Shown here: positions 18,091 through 26,079 of the stretch, in pieces | Layout: each line of letters opens with the position of its first letter | Position numbering within the stretch: the first letter of the stretch is position 1 | Assembly: GCF_013372265.1 (NCBI RefSeq) | Contig: NZ_CP054051.1 | Span: 2,194,596 to 2,258,595 of the forward strand | Length of the DNA: 64,000 nt | Direction of reading: 5' to 3' | Source: Aliarcobacter cibarius | GTDB lineage: Bacteria > Campylobacterota > Campylobacteria > Campylobacterales > Arcobacteraceae | Made by a program: the position numbers and the translations under genes | Notes under the pieces: model-generated | What the model saw: only the letters and a program-made list of their open reading frames with translations | Databases searched by the model: none | What the model was told of the DNA's origin: nothing

Positions 18091-19371
18091 ATGCAAGAAA
18101 ACATTAAACAGTATGAAGATGAAATAGATTTAAGAGAACTTTTTAAAACTATTTGGGATAAGAAAGTTTTTATAGTTGTATTTACATTATTAGTGACTAT
18201 TTTAGCAGGTTTTTATGCTTATAGCAAAACACCAATCTATGAAGTAAAATCTTATGTAGAAATTGGCTATATAAATAAAGAAAAAATTGAAGATATTGAT
18301 GCATTAGAACACAAATTAAAAGTACTTTTTGAAGTTGAAAATCCAAAATATGAAGAAGATAGTTTTGAAAAAGGAATTGTAAGTTCAATTAAACAAATAA
18401 AAGGTGTAAAAAGTTTTTTAGAAATAAAAACTGAAGCAATTAGTAATGAAGCAGCTTTAAATAAAAATAAAGAAGTTTTAAAATTTATTCAAGAATCATC
18501 TCAAGAAAGTATTAAACAATATGAAATAGTTTTAGAAAATACTATTTTAAATAAAAAAAGAGAAATAGATTTTATAAATGAGATAAATATAAAAAATATA
18601 AAATCTGAAATAGATATTTTAAAAGAGCAAGAGTTAAAAAATATAGATACAAAAATAGCAATATTAAGAAATCAAAATATTGAAAGTGTCAATAAAGAGA
18701 TTAGTTTGTTAAAAACTCAAGAAATTCCAAAACTTAGAACTCAAATAAATTTTTTAGTAAATTCAAAAATTAAATCATTACAAGATAAAATTATTTATCA
18801 TTCTAAAAGTTTAAATATTTATACTAATGAACTTGACAAAATAAATAAAAATATAGAAAAATCTGATAGTACAACAGCAATGGTAGCATCTGTTCAAATT
18901 TTAAATTATCAGAATTTAATAACAAATTCACAAAATCAAATAAAAGATTTGGAATTGCAAATAGAAGTAATACAAAATGAAACAATACCAGATTTAAAAT
19001 ATAAACTTGAAAATATAACTAATGTACAGATAAAAAATTTAGAATATAAAAAAGCTAACATGTTAAGTGTTGATATAAAAGATTTAGAAAATCAAAGGTT
19101 AAATGTTTCAAATGAAAAAATTAGAAAGCTACAAGATAAAATCAATATTGAATTACAAACAAAAATTTCCCAATTAAATGAAGAGATTGATACTTTAAAT
19201 TTTAAAAAATCAGAACAAAATCTTAGCAATACAAAACTTGTTGGTGAGTATATAGTAAATAATTTTCCAGTAAAACCTAAAAAATCTCTTATAATTTCAG
19301 TTGCATTTGTAACCGGATTTATACTTTCAATTTTCTTGGTATTTTTAATAAACTTTATAAGAAAAAATTAA
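18091..19371 (+). CDS. Wzz-like polysaccharide chain-length protein, copy 1
   Basis: 426 residues with the Wzz topology. A first membrane helix (residues about 27-45, VFIVVFTLLVTILAGFYAY) is followed by a long periplasmic coiled-coil region full of K/E/N/I heptads. A proline-rich motif PVKPKK lies just before the last membrane helix (SLIISVAFVTGFILSIFLVF). Such proteins set the length of O-antigen or capsule chains. A near-identical gene lies on the other strand at 22060-23337. The two differ mainly around residues 230-265 and at the first few residues. Confidence 0.8.
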   Translation: MQENIKQYEDEIDLRELFKTIWDKKVFIVVFTLLVTILAGFYAYSKTPIYEVKSYVEIGYINKEKIEDIDALEHKLKVLFEVENPKYEEDSFEKGIVSSIKQIKGVKSFLEIKTEAISNEAALNKNKEVLKFIQESSQESIKQYEIVLENTILNKKREIDFINEINIKNIKSEIDILKEQELKNIDTKIAILRNQNIESVNKEISLLKTQEIPKLRTQINFLVNSKIKSLQDKIIYHSKSLNIYTNELDKINKNIEKSDSTTAMVASVQILNYQNLITNSQNQIKDLELQIEVIQNETIPDLKYKLENITNVQIKNLEYKKANMLSVDIKDLENQRLNVSNEKIRKLQDKINIELQTKISQLNEEIDTLNFKKSEQNLSNTKLVGEYIVNNFPVKPKKSLIISVAFVTGFILSIFLVFLINFIRKN

Positions 19372-19386
19372 ACTAGAAAATTATTA
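18117..19386 (+). repeat. 1.27-kb inverted repeat, left copy
   Basis: This segment and 22045-23312 are near-identical in opposite orientation. They cover almost the whole Wzz-like gene plus about 15 bases past its stop, while upstream flanks differ. A recombination between them would invert the 2.7 kb in between. Confidence 0.8.
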
Positions 19387-19581
19387 ACATATTTGTGTTA
19401 TCGTAATTAATTATTTCATGATATTCTAAATGCATAGTTATAATATTTTATAAAGTTCTAAAGTATAATTATTTAGTAGTATTTATGTATAAAATATTAT
19501 TTTAATCTTTAATTTAAAGTAATTTTGGTACTATTCCACGATTCATTTACACAGAATAACTACAAAAAAAGGAAACATAAA

Positions 19582-19902
19582 ATGAAAAAAATTTTATTCT
19601 CATCAGTTGTTGCTATTGCGATATTTACTGGTTGTACAGAAGACAAAAAACCTACAGAAGTAAAAACTGAAGCTGCTAAAGTTGAAGCTGTTACTACTAA
19701 AGTAAAAGAAGCTGCTACTGAAGTAAAAGAAGCTGCTACTGAAGTAAAAGAAGCTACTACTGAAGTAAAAGAAGCTACTACTGAAGTAAAAGAAGCTACT
19801 ACTGAAGTAAAAGAAGCTACTACTGAAGTAAAAGAAGCTACTACTGAAGTAAAAGAAGCTACTACTGAAGTAAAAGAAGCTGCTACTGAAAATAAAAAAT
19901 AA
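19582..19902 (+). CDS. lipoprotein with seven-residue tandem repeats
   Basis: 106 residues from the ATG at 19582, preceded by AAAGGA. A lipoprotein signal ends at the lipobox IFTGC (Cys at 18). After a short acidic part, residues 41-103 consist of nine units of the pattern VKEA(A/T)TE and should form one long amphipathic helix, like the LEA-type or Lpp-like rods. The protein is probably tethered in the periplasm or outer membrane; its function is unknown. The 21-bp DNA repeats make length variation by slippage likely. It lies between the two inverted Wzz-like genes. Confidence 0.75.
   Translation: MKKILFSSVVAIAIFTGCTEDKKPTEVKTEAAKVEAVTTKVKEAATEVKEAATEVKEATTEVKEATTEVKEATTEVKEATTEVKEATTEVKEATTEVKEAATENKK
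19702..19890 (+). repeat. nine 21-bp tandem repeats
   Basis: Units of GTAAAAGAAGCT plus (G/A)CTACTGAA, in frame and nearly identical; six central units are the same. Copy number could change by multiples of seven residues without a frameshift. Confidence 0.85.
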
Positions 19903-19905
19903 TTT

Positions 19906-19932
19906 ATATATCCGTGTATGACACGGATATAT
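19906..19932 (+). terminator. terminator of the lipoprotein gene
   Basis: ATATATCCGTGT and its exact complement are separated by ATG, starting 4 bp after the stop codon and followed by TTTCT. Confidence 0.75.
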
Positions 19933-20068
19933 TTCTATATTTAAAATACTCTCAATTCTAAATTTACAGTCATTTTCAAGACGTGATAGCTCTCCTGAAA
20001 TATATTATAAAATAGTTATAAAATTCATTCTCTTTATAACAAATATTTTATATTCTAAATATTATTAA

Positions 20069-21064
20069 TTAAAATTTAATTCTTTTCATTCTCTCTTGAT
20101 AAGATGATTTATAAAACTTTTTTGCACTTTCACTTAAAAATGATTTATCAATCAACTCTTCAACTTTAGGATAACTTTCTTCTATAAACTTCATAATTTT
20201 ATTGAATCTAACATCTGGTAAATCTATATACTTTGCAAATGTTTTGAAATCATCATAAGTATAATATCCGTATTTTTCATAAGTAGCTGTATATCCATCT
20301 AATAACTCTAGTGCCATATCTCCATATTTTTCATTTACATGAAATCTAGTATTTAGTAGATCATAATTTGGTGTTAAAAAATATTCATTTGAATTTACTT
20401 TACTAAACAAAGAAAAGTTTTTCAAATGAGCATCGCCATTACAAATTAGATAATTCAAAATAATTCTCTTAAAAAAGTCTTCTACTGAAACTACACTAGA
20501 AGCTACATATTTTTTTATTATTCTTACACAATCAAGATAACTACAAGCATCATATTTATAGTTTTCACCATGAGATGATGGTGTTACACCAATAATTCCT
20601 GCAAAATCTTCTTGGTCATATTTTAATCCTGAAATATCATCATAATCAAATCTTTTAGTTATATATGCAAGTTCACCATCACTAAACTGTATTAATCCAC
20701 AACTTGCTGTTGGGATATTAAAAATATTTTTTGATATAAGCATTGATAAATGTTCATTTGCAACAACATCTTTTTCATTTTGAATATATCCATCACCACT
20801 AGAAATTGGTTTTAAGATATATTTTCCATTAATCGCAGTTGGAACTAAATCTTTTTTTTCAAAAGTTAAAGAGATTTTATCTTGAACTCCTGAAATTGAC
20901 ATTCTAGGTGATAACTCAGCTCTTTTTTTAGTAAATTCAACTCTGTCAAAATTTAAAGGATTTGGTACTATCCCATTAAAAAGTTCTTTTATGCATTTTA
21001 AACAATAATTATTTTTAAGTGTTTTATTTGTTGCTAAACAACCCAAACAAATATCATTTTCCAT
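20069..21064 (-). CDS. HipT-like kinase of a tripartite HipBST-type system
   Basis: 331 residues, shorter than HipA because the N-terminal couple domain is a separate gene upstream. The N-terminus has a zinc-ribbon-like CLGC...CLKC and then LFNG. The kinase core has SISGVQDKIS (Gly-rich loop with the Ser positions that are autophosphorylated in HipT), YILKPI, ITKRFDYDD, the catalytic loop NGDAHLKNFS and LTPNYDLLNT. In E. coli HipT is known to phosphorylate TrpS; the target here is unknown. It starts 2 bp after the HipS-like gene. Confidence 0.82.
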   Translation of the reverse strand: MENDICLGCLATNKTLKNNYCLKCIKELFNGIVPNPLNFDRVEFTKKRAELSPRMSISGVQDKISLTFEKKDLVPTAINGKYILKPISSGDGYIQNEKDVVANEHLSMLISKNIFNIPTASCGLIQFSDGELAYITKRFDYDDISGLKYDQEDFAGIIGVTPSSHGENYKYDACSYLDCVRIIKKYVASSVVSVEDFFKRIILNYLICNGDAHLKNFSLFSKVNSNEYFLTPNYDLLNTRFHVNEKYGDMALELLDGYTATYEKYGYYTYDDFKTFAKYIDLPDVRFNKIMKFIEESYPKVEELIDKSFLSESAKKFYKSSYQERMKRIKF

Positions 21065-21066
21065 AT

Positions 21067-21393
21067 TTATGTCTCATCTTTTTCTATAGTTATAGAGCCT
21101 ATTGTATTCTCTTTTGTTGTTAGTATAAGTCTTGAAAAATCATCATCTTTATCTATTCTTAATTCTTTACATTGGATATCTTTTAGTTTTCCTTCTGCTA
21201 GTAAGTTATAAAAAAAAGGAAATAAATAAGGTGATTTAAACTCTTCCTTTTGTAATGGTAAAGTTAAACTAATAGGTTTTTTATTTGGTAGTTTCAAATA
21301 CTCTTTATCATAAACAAAAACGTACTGTTTTTCATTTAGTTTCGTAAGTAATCCTACAAATATATTGTTTCTAAAAACTTTGGCTCTTTGCAT
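21067..21393 (-). CDS. HipS-like protein (separate HipA N-terminal domain)
   Basis: 108 residues matching the couple domain of HipA: KVFRNNIFVGLLTKLNE, YLKLPNKKPISLTLPL, and PFFYNLLAEGKLK. In HipBST systems this small protein, not HipB, is the direct antitoxin of HipT (family knowledge). It shares one base with the hipB-like stop codon and lies just upstream of the kinase, giving the canonical B-S-T order. Confidence 0.8.
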   Translation of the reverse strand: MQRAKVFRNNIFVGLLTKLNEKQYVFVYDKEYLKLPNKKPISLTLPLQKEEFKSPYLFPFFYNLLAEGKLKDIQCKELRIDKDDDFSRLILTTKENTIGSITIEKDET

Positions 21394-21605
21394 TATTTAG
21401 TTACTACCTCAATATTTATTTGCATACCCAAAACATCTAAAAGCTTTTCAAGAGTTTTTATAGTTGGATTTGCTTTTCCATTTTCAATATCTGAAATTGA
21501 AACATAATTTACACCTGAATAATCTTGTAAATCTTTTAATTCAAGATTTAATTCCATTCTTCTTTTTTTGATAATTTTTCCTATTTTTATATTAGTTAAT
21601 TCCAT
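21393..21605 (-). CDS. HipB-like Xre repressor
   Basis: 70 residues, almost all a cro/CI-type helix-turn-helix (IGKIIKKRRMELNLELKD, then YVSISDIENGKANPTIKTL). It should repress its own operon by binding the palindromes upstream. First gene of the B-S-T operon. Confidence 0.82.
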   Translation of the reverse strand: MELTNIKIGKIIKKRRMELNLELKDLQDYSGVNYVSISDIENGKANPTIKTLEKLLDVLGMQINIEVVTK

Positions 21606-21629
21606 TTTGTGCCTTAAATAAATACTCTT

Positions 21630-21709
21630 ATTTAGTATATAAGTTAAATATGGTTAATTATATATATCAAATATTAAATACATATTAATATTTAGTTTAT
21701 AAACTAAAT
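21630..21709. promoter_or_regulatory. two palindromic operators of the hipBST-like operon
   Basis: A perfect 20-bp palindrome at 21690-21709 (ATTTAGTTTA, then its complement) and a close imperfect copy at 21630-21649 lie 25-104 bp upstream of the hipB-like start. Spacing between centres is 60 bp, fitting cooperative HipB binding. The remaining gap up to 22005 is AT-rich with nothing else seen. Confidence 0.65.
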
Positions 21710-22005
21710 ATATTTTGTGAATTATCAAATGATTTTTATAACCTAAGCAATGAATTTAATGAAAATTACTCTATCTACTAAAAGTTTAAAATACTCACGA
21801 AAACTCAAAACCACTTTTATCTATATAATAACTTATTATATTTGTATAATATAATTCATATCTACTTTTAATTTATAAAAGTCTTATAAGTAAAATATAG
21901 ATGATTCTGAAATAAAGGAATTACTTAAACGAATAAAAAACAACTAGATTTCTTTAATCAGCTTTTCCAACTTGAAATAATATTTTAAGATAGTGGAATA
22001 TAATC

Positions 22006-22037
22006 TGTGTTATTAGGTATTTTTACCTAATAACACA
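22006..22037. terminator. 14-bp perfect hairpin after the second Wzz-like gene
   Basis: TGTGTTATTAGGTA and its complement around a TTTT loop, 22 bp beyond the minus-strand stop. Probably a terminator. Confidence 0.6.
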
Positions 22038-22044
22038 TGAATAC

Positions 22045-23312
22045 CAATAATTTTCTAATTTAATTTTTTCTTATAAAGTTTATTAAAAATACCAAGAAAA
22101 TTGAAAGTATAAATCCAGTTACAAATGCAACTGCTACTATAAGAGATTTTTTAGGTTTTACTGGAAAATCATTTACTATATATTCACCAACAAGTTTTGT
22201 ATTGCTAAGATTTTGTTCAGATTTCTTAAAATTCAATGTGTCAATTTCCTCATTTAATTGAGAAATTTTTGTTTGTAATTCAATATTTATTTTATCTTGT
22301 AGTTTTCTAATTTTTTCATTAGATACATTTAATTTCTGATTTTCTAAATCTTTTATATCAACACTTAACATGTTAGCTTTTTTATATTCTAAATTTTTTA
22401 TCTGTACATTAGTTATATTTTCAAGTTTATATTTTAAATCTGGTATTGTTTCATTTTGTATTACTTCTATTTGTAATTCCAAATCTTTTATTTGATTTTG
22501 TGAATTTGTTATTAAATTCTGATAATTTAGAATTTGAACAGATGCTACCATCGCTGTTGCATTATCTGTTTTCCCTATATTACTATTTATTTTATCAACT
22601 TCATTTATATAATCATTTAAACTTTTAGAATAGGTAGCGATTTTATCTTGTAATGATTTAATTTTTGAATTTACTAAAAAATTTATTTGAGTTTTAAGTT
22701 TAGGAATTTCTTGAGTTTTTAACAAACTAATCTCTTTATTGATACTTTCAATATTTTGATTCTTTAATATTGCTATTTTTGTATCTATATTTTTTAACTC
22801 TTGCTCTTTTAAAATATCTATTTCAGATTTTATATTTTTTATATTTATCTCATTTATAAAATCTATTTCTCTTTTTTTATTTAAAATAGTATTTTCTAAA
22901 ACTATTTCATATTGTTTAATACTTTCTTGAGATGATTCTTGAATAAATTTTAAAACTTCTTTATTTTTATTTAAAGCTGCTTCATTGCTAGTAGCTTCAG
23001 TTTTTATTTCTAAAAAACTTTTTACACCTTTTATTTGTTTAATTGAACTTACAATTCCTTTTTCAAAACTATCTTCTTCATATTTTGGATTCTCAACTTG
23101 AAAAACTACTTTTAATTTGTGTTCTAATGCATCAATATCTTCAATTTTTTCTTTATTTATATAGCCAATTTCTACATAAGATTTTACTTCATAGATTGGT
23201 GTTTTACTATAAGCATAAAAGCCTGCTAAAATAGTCACTAATAATGTAAATACAACTATAAAAACTTTCTTATCCCAAATAGTTTTAAAAAGTTCTCTTA
23301 AATCTATTTCAT
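22045..23312 (-). repeat. 1.27-kb inverted repeat, right copy
   Basis: Partner of 18117-19386. The similarity ends shortly after the stop codon and near codon 8. Confidence 0.8.
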
Positions 23313-23337
23313 CTTCTTGTAAATATTTTTCCTGCAT
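22060..23337 (-). CDS. Wzz-like polysaccharide chain-length protein, copy 2
   Basis: 425 residues with the same two membrane helices, coiled-coil middle and PVKPKK motif as copy 1. Differences cluster in one patch in the middle (after SKIKSLQDKI) and at the first residues (MQEKYLQEDEID against MQENIKQYEDEID). A strong terminator-like hairpin follows this copy but not copy 1. The near identity of the rest suggests recent duplication or ongoing gene conversion; the variable patch may alter chain length set-point. Confidence 0.8.
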   Translation of the reverse strand: MQEKYLQEDEIDLRELFKTIWDKKVFIVVFTLLVTILAGFYAYSKTPIYEVKSYVEIGYINKEKIEDIDALEHKLKVVFQVENPKYEEDSFEKGIVSSIKQIKGVKSFLEIKTEATSNEAALNKNKEVLKFIQESSQESIKQYEIVLENTILNKKREIDFINEINIKNIKSEIDILKEQELKNIDTKIAILKNQNIESINKEISLLKTQEIPKLKTQINFLVNSKIKSLQDKIATYSKSLNDYINEVDKINSNIGKTDNATAMVASVQILNYQNLITNSQNQIKDLELQIEVIQNETIPDLKYKLENITNVQIKNLEYKKANMLSVDIKDLENQKLNVSNEKIRKLQDKINIELQTKISQLNEEIDTLNFKKSEQNLSNTKLVGEYIVNDFPVKPKKSLIVAVAFVTGFILSIFLVFLINFIRKN

Positions 23338-23529
23338 TGTATCCCCTTGATTTTTTAGGGCTTGATTATATCAAAACATTCTTTATATTATTCGAGATTT
23401 TCTAAATTTATATACTTCAAAAAGATTAAATTTTTTGAGTAGAAATAAAATGAATAAAATTGTCAACATAATAAAGATACATTTTATAATTAATATGTGG
23501 CAATAAAACTATATTAAAAAGTGCCTTTT

Positions 23530-24250
23530 TAGAGATTTCACACGCATGTTTCCACCCATTTCACAAATAAGTTTCCACTTGTTTCACTAACTTGTTTCCA
23601 CCTATTTCACTTTTATGTTTCCATTTTTTGAAACATTTGTGAAATAAATTTGGAAATTTTGTTGGCGAAATAATTTTTACAAGTTTCAAGAGATAAACTA
23701 ACTCCAAAAATATTATTTTGGAGTAAATTATGGAGAAACTTAGTATGGGTAAACTAAAAGAAATTTTACGTTTAAGACATGAATGTAATTTAAGCGCTAG
23801 GCAAATCTCAAGAGCTTTAAATATTAGTCATACAGTGGTAAATACCTATTTATCTAAAGCAAAAGTTTGTGATAAAAACTATGATGAACTAAAAGATCTA
23901 AGTTACAATGAGATTATTTCAAATCTATTTCCTTCTTTAGAAAAGAAGTATAAATTTAATCCTCCAAATTTTGCATATATTCATAAAGAGCTTCGAAGAA
24001 AAGGAGTAACTTTAGAACTTTTACATGAAGAGTATGCAACTTCAAATCCAAATGGATATTATGGCTATACATGGTTTTGCAATGAATATAAGAAATACTC
24101 AAAAAAAGTAAATATATCAATGAGACAAGTTCATGTTGCAGGAGAGAAATTATTTATAGACTTTAGTGGAATGACTATGAATGTTGTAGATAAAGATACA
24201 GGTGAAATAAATAAAGTTCAAATATTCGTTGCTGTATTAGGAGCTAATTT
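23530..24250 (+). mobile_element. truncated IS21-family element, left part
   Basis: Only the end repeats and the first third of istA remain. The sequence leaves the IS21 similarity right after codons for VLGA near 24247. No istB and no right end are seen. This element is a different IS21 relative from the complete one at 1967-4597. Confidence 0.7.
23548..23634 (+). repeat. 23-bp periodic end repeats of the truncated IS21 element
   Basis: Copies of GTTTCCAC...TTTCAC start at 23548, 23571 and 23594, and a degenerate one at 23617, exactly 23 bp apart. These are likely transposase-binding repeats. Confidence 0.7.
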
Positions 24251-24290
24251 TGGACTGCGGTTCGCTGGAGTAATTTGGAACCAAACTTAA
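23730..24290 (+). pseudogene. 5' fragment of an IstA transposase gene
   Basis: 186 residues against more than 500 in full IstA. It has the helix-turn-helix (SARQISRALNISHTVVNTYL) and the first catalytic Asp (KLFIDFSGMTM), then stops matching after VFVAVLGA-type sequence. The last 15 residues (NFGLRFAGVIWNQT region) come from foreign DNA at the break. It lacks the rest of the DDE core and is surely inactive. Confidence 0.85.
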
Positions 24291-24351
24291 GTTTAAATTC
24301 TAAAATATTTATTCCACTCTTCTACTAGAAATTGATTATCTTCTATAGAAA

Positions 24352-24379
24352 AAAGATAGAAACAAAGGTTTCTATCTTT
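24352..24379. terminator. bidirectional terminator after the cyd operon
   Basis: AAAGATAGAAAC and its complement around a 4-base loop, with T-runs on both sides (CTTTATTTTTTT on the plus strand). It lies 10 bp beyond the minus-strand stop of the NifX-like gene. Confidence 0.8.
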
Positions 24380-24389
24380 CTTTATTTTT

Positions 24390-24833
24390 TTAGTAATGAA
24401 TGTTTCTTATAAAACTTTTATATAAAGGTCTTTGTAGTTTATTCTCTGGTTTTTGATTTGTTTTTGAACAATTTTTAGAATGATGATTATCCTCTTTTAA
24501 AAGAGTATGAAAATTTTTATTAGTTAATAGAGTTAAATCTCCATCTGCATATTTTATAATTACATCTTTTAATTCTATTCTTTCATCACCTGCAAAATAT
24601 ACTTTTAATCCTTTGTTTAATAGGGTTTCAAAAGGTTTTTCTCCTAAGTGTGAAGTAATCAATACCTCTACATTTTTACTTTTTAACCAATTTACAACAG
24701 CTTTTCCACCTATTTGTTCATTTTTTAATATTTCAATTTTGTTATTTTCTATAAAAGCAAAATATTTTGCTTTTCCAAAAAGTGTTGATACTGCTGTATT
24801 TTCTTTATTTGTTTTTACTGGTATTGCAATCAT
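24390..24833 (-). CDS. NifX/NifB-like dinitrogenase cofactor-domain protein
   Basis: 147 residues. The first 100 or so match the Di-Nase Fe-Mo-binding fold (MIAIPVKTNKEN, STLFGKAKYFAFIE, VEVLITSHLGEKPFETLLNKG). The C-terminus is basic with HH and Cys (DNHHSKNCSKTN). Proteins of this family bind iron-sulfur or metal clusters. There are no nif genes here. It is the last gene of the cydAB operon, and its ATG overlaps the stop of the 33-residue gene (ATGA). The divergent regulator carries a related domain, which suggests a shared sensing role. Confidence 0.7.
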   Translation of the reverse strand: MIAIPVKTNKENTAVSTLFGKAKYFAFIENNKIEILKNEQIGGKAVVNWLKSKNVEVLITSHLGEKPFETLLNKGLKVYFAGDERIELKDVIIKYADGDLTLLTNKNFHTLLKEDNHHSKNCSKTNQKPENKLQRPLYKSFIRNIHY

Positions 24834-24931
24834 TTTATCTCCTTTATTGCATTTTTATATGAAATTTTATATCCAAGATATATAACCACCGGCCATAAAC
24901 TTAACCAAATTAATTCACTTAAATATTCCAT
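24830..24931 (-). CDS. 33-residue membrane peptide, CydX-like by position
   Basis: Starts MEYLSELIWLSLWPVVIYLG, giving one hydrophobic helix, followed by a short charged tail. An AAAGG precedes the ATG. Its stop overlaps the next start as ATGA. Cytochrome bd oxidases are known to need a small one-helix subunit (CydX, CydS) encoded next to cydB. This gene has the right place and shape but no clear CydX sequence signature. Confidence 0.55.
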   Translation of the reverse strand: MEYLSELIWLSLWPVVIYLGYKISYKNAIKEIK

Positions 24932-24944
24932 TTTTTCTAACCTT

Positions 24945-26078
24945 TTAATAATTATATGAATCTTTAGATTCAATCTCTTCTTTTGTAATTTTTACTTTAT
25001 CCATACTGTACCAAGCATAAGTTATATATGCTAATACAAAGGGAACCATCAATGAAACATAACTCATAACCATAAGAGTGTAGTGACTTCCTGAACTATT
25101 CATAATTGTTAAACTGCTTTGTAAATCAGTAGTTGAAGGATAGTAAGCTGTATTGTTTAATCCCACATTTAATAAAATCGCCATTACAGTTAATACAATT
25201 CCTACTCCACCTGTTTTGATGCAACAAGTTTTTTTAAATGTAATAGTTACAAATACAGCTATAATAACCATCAAGACACCAATTAAGAACATACTTAAAA
25301 CAATTGGCATATCAATAAAGTTTTGAAGATATTTAAATCTTTCAATAACAATTAAACCACTTTTTTCAACTGTATATCCATCTTTTATAAGAATCCATAA
25401 CATAAATCCTAAAAAGAAAAATAAAAAGAAAATCATATTTATTTTTATTGAATTAACTGCTTTGATTCTTATTTTTTCATAATCTATATTATTTATAAAA
25501 TATAAAGCTCCACTTATTTTTGCTAAAAATACAAGTGCAAAGCCCAATAAATAGTTATATGGATTAAGAAGTGCTTCTAAACCTCTTAAAGAATTTTGCC
25601 AATCTACAAAATTGTTTGAATCAACTATAAATTCGCTTCCACTAAAAAAGGTACTAATAGCAACTCCAAGTAAGAAAGTTCCAATGTTTCCATTTATTTT
25701 TAAAAACATTTCATATGTTTTTTGTCCTAAAAAATTGTTTGGTTTAGTTCTAAACTCATAAGAAACAGCTTGAATAATAAAACAAAATAGAATACTTAAC
25801 CAAACCCAATAAGCTCCTCCAAAACTTGTAGCATAAAATAGTGGAAAGGCTGCAAATAAAGCTCCACCAAATAAAACTAAAGTTGTAAAACCTAATTCCC
25901 ATTTTCTTCCTATACTATTTATTAGCATAGTTTTTTCAGTCTCATTTTCACTTAATTTATCTATTAAAGTTTGACCACCTTGAACAAACATAATAAATAC
26001 AAAAAGTCCACCTAATAAAGATATTATTATCCACCAATATTGTTGAAGAGTGATAAGTTCTAAGTTTCCAAATCCCAT
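24945..26078 (-). CDS. cydB: cytochrome bd ubiquinol oxidase subunit II
   Basis: About 377 residues from the ATG at 26078, chosen because GGAGG lies before it and it follows the cydA stop by one base; an in-frame upstream start would overlap cydA. Eight or so membrane helices. The family start is LQQYWWIIISLLGGLFVFIMFVQGGQTL, given here in parts (LQQYWWIIIS, FVQGGQTL), then GRKWELGFTTLVLFGGALFA and FPLFYATSFGGAYWVW. It supports CydA in oxygen reduction at low oxygen in the inner membrane. Confidence 0.92.
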   Translation of the reverse strand: MGFGNLELITLQQYWWIIISLLGGLFVFIMFVQGGQTLIDKLSENETEKTMLINSIGRKWELGFTTLVLFGGALFAAFPLFYATSFGGAYWVWLSILFCFIIQAVSYEFRTKPNNFLGQKTYEMFLKINGNIGTFLLGVAISTFFSGSEFIVDSNNFVDWQNSLRGLEALLNPYNYLLGFALVFLAKISGALYFINNIDYEKIRIKAVNSIKINMIFFLFFFLGFMLWILIKDGYTVEKSGLIVIERFKYLQNFIDMPIVLSMFLIGVLMVIIAVFVTITFKKTCCIKTGGVGIVLTVMAILLNVGLNNTAYYPSTTDLQSSLTIMNSSGSHYTLMVMSYVSLMVPFVLAYITYAWYSMDKVKITKEEIESKDSYNY

Positions 26079-26079
26079 A

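Noticed and set aside
19702-19890. CRISPR array
   Set aside because: The 21-bp units are directly adjacent with no spacers and code for a heptad repeat in a lipoprotein.
24390-24833. Nitrogen-fixation gene
   Set aside because: The NifX-like domain is used widely outside nif clusters, and the neighbours are cytochrome bd genes.
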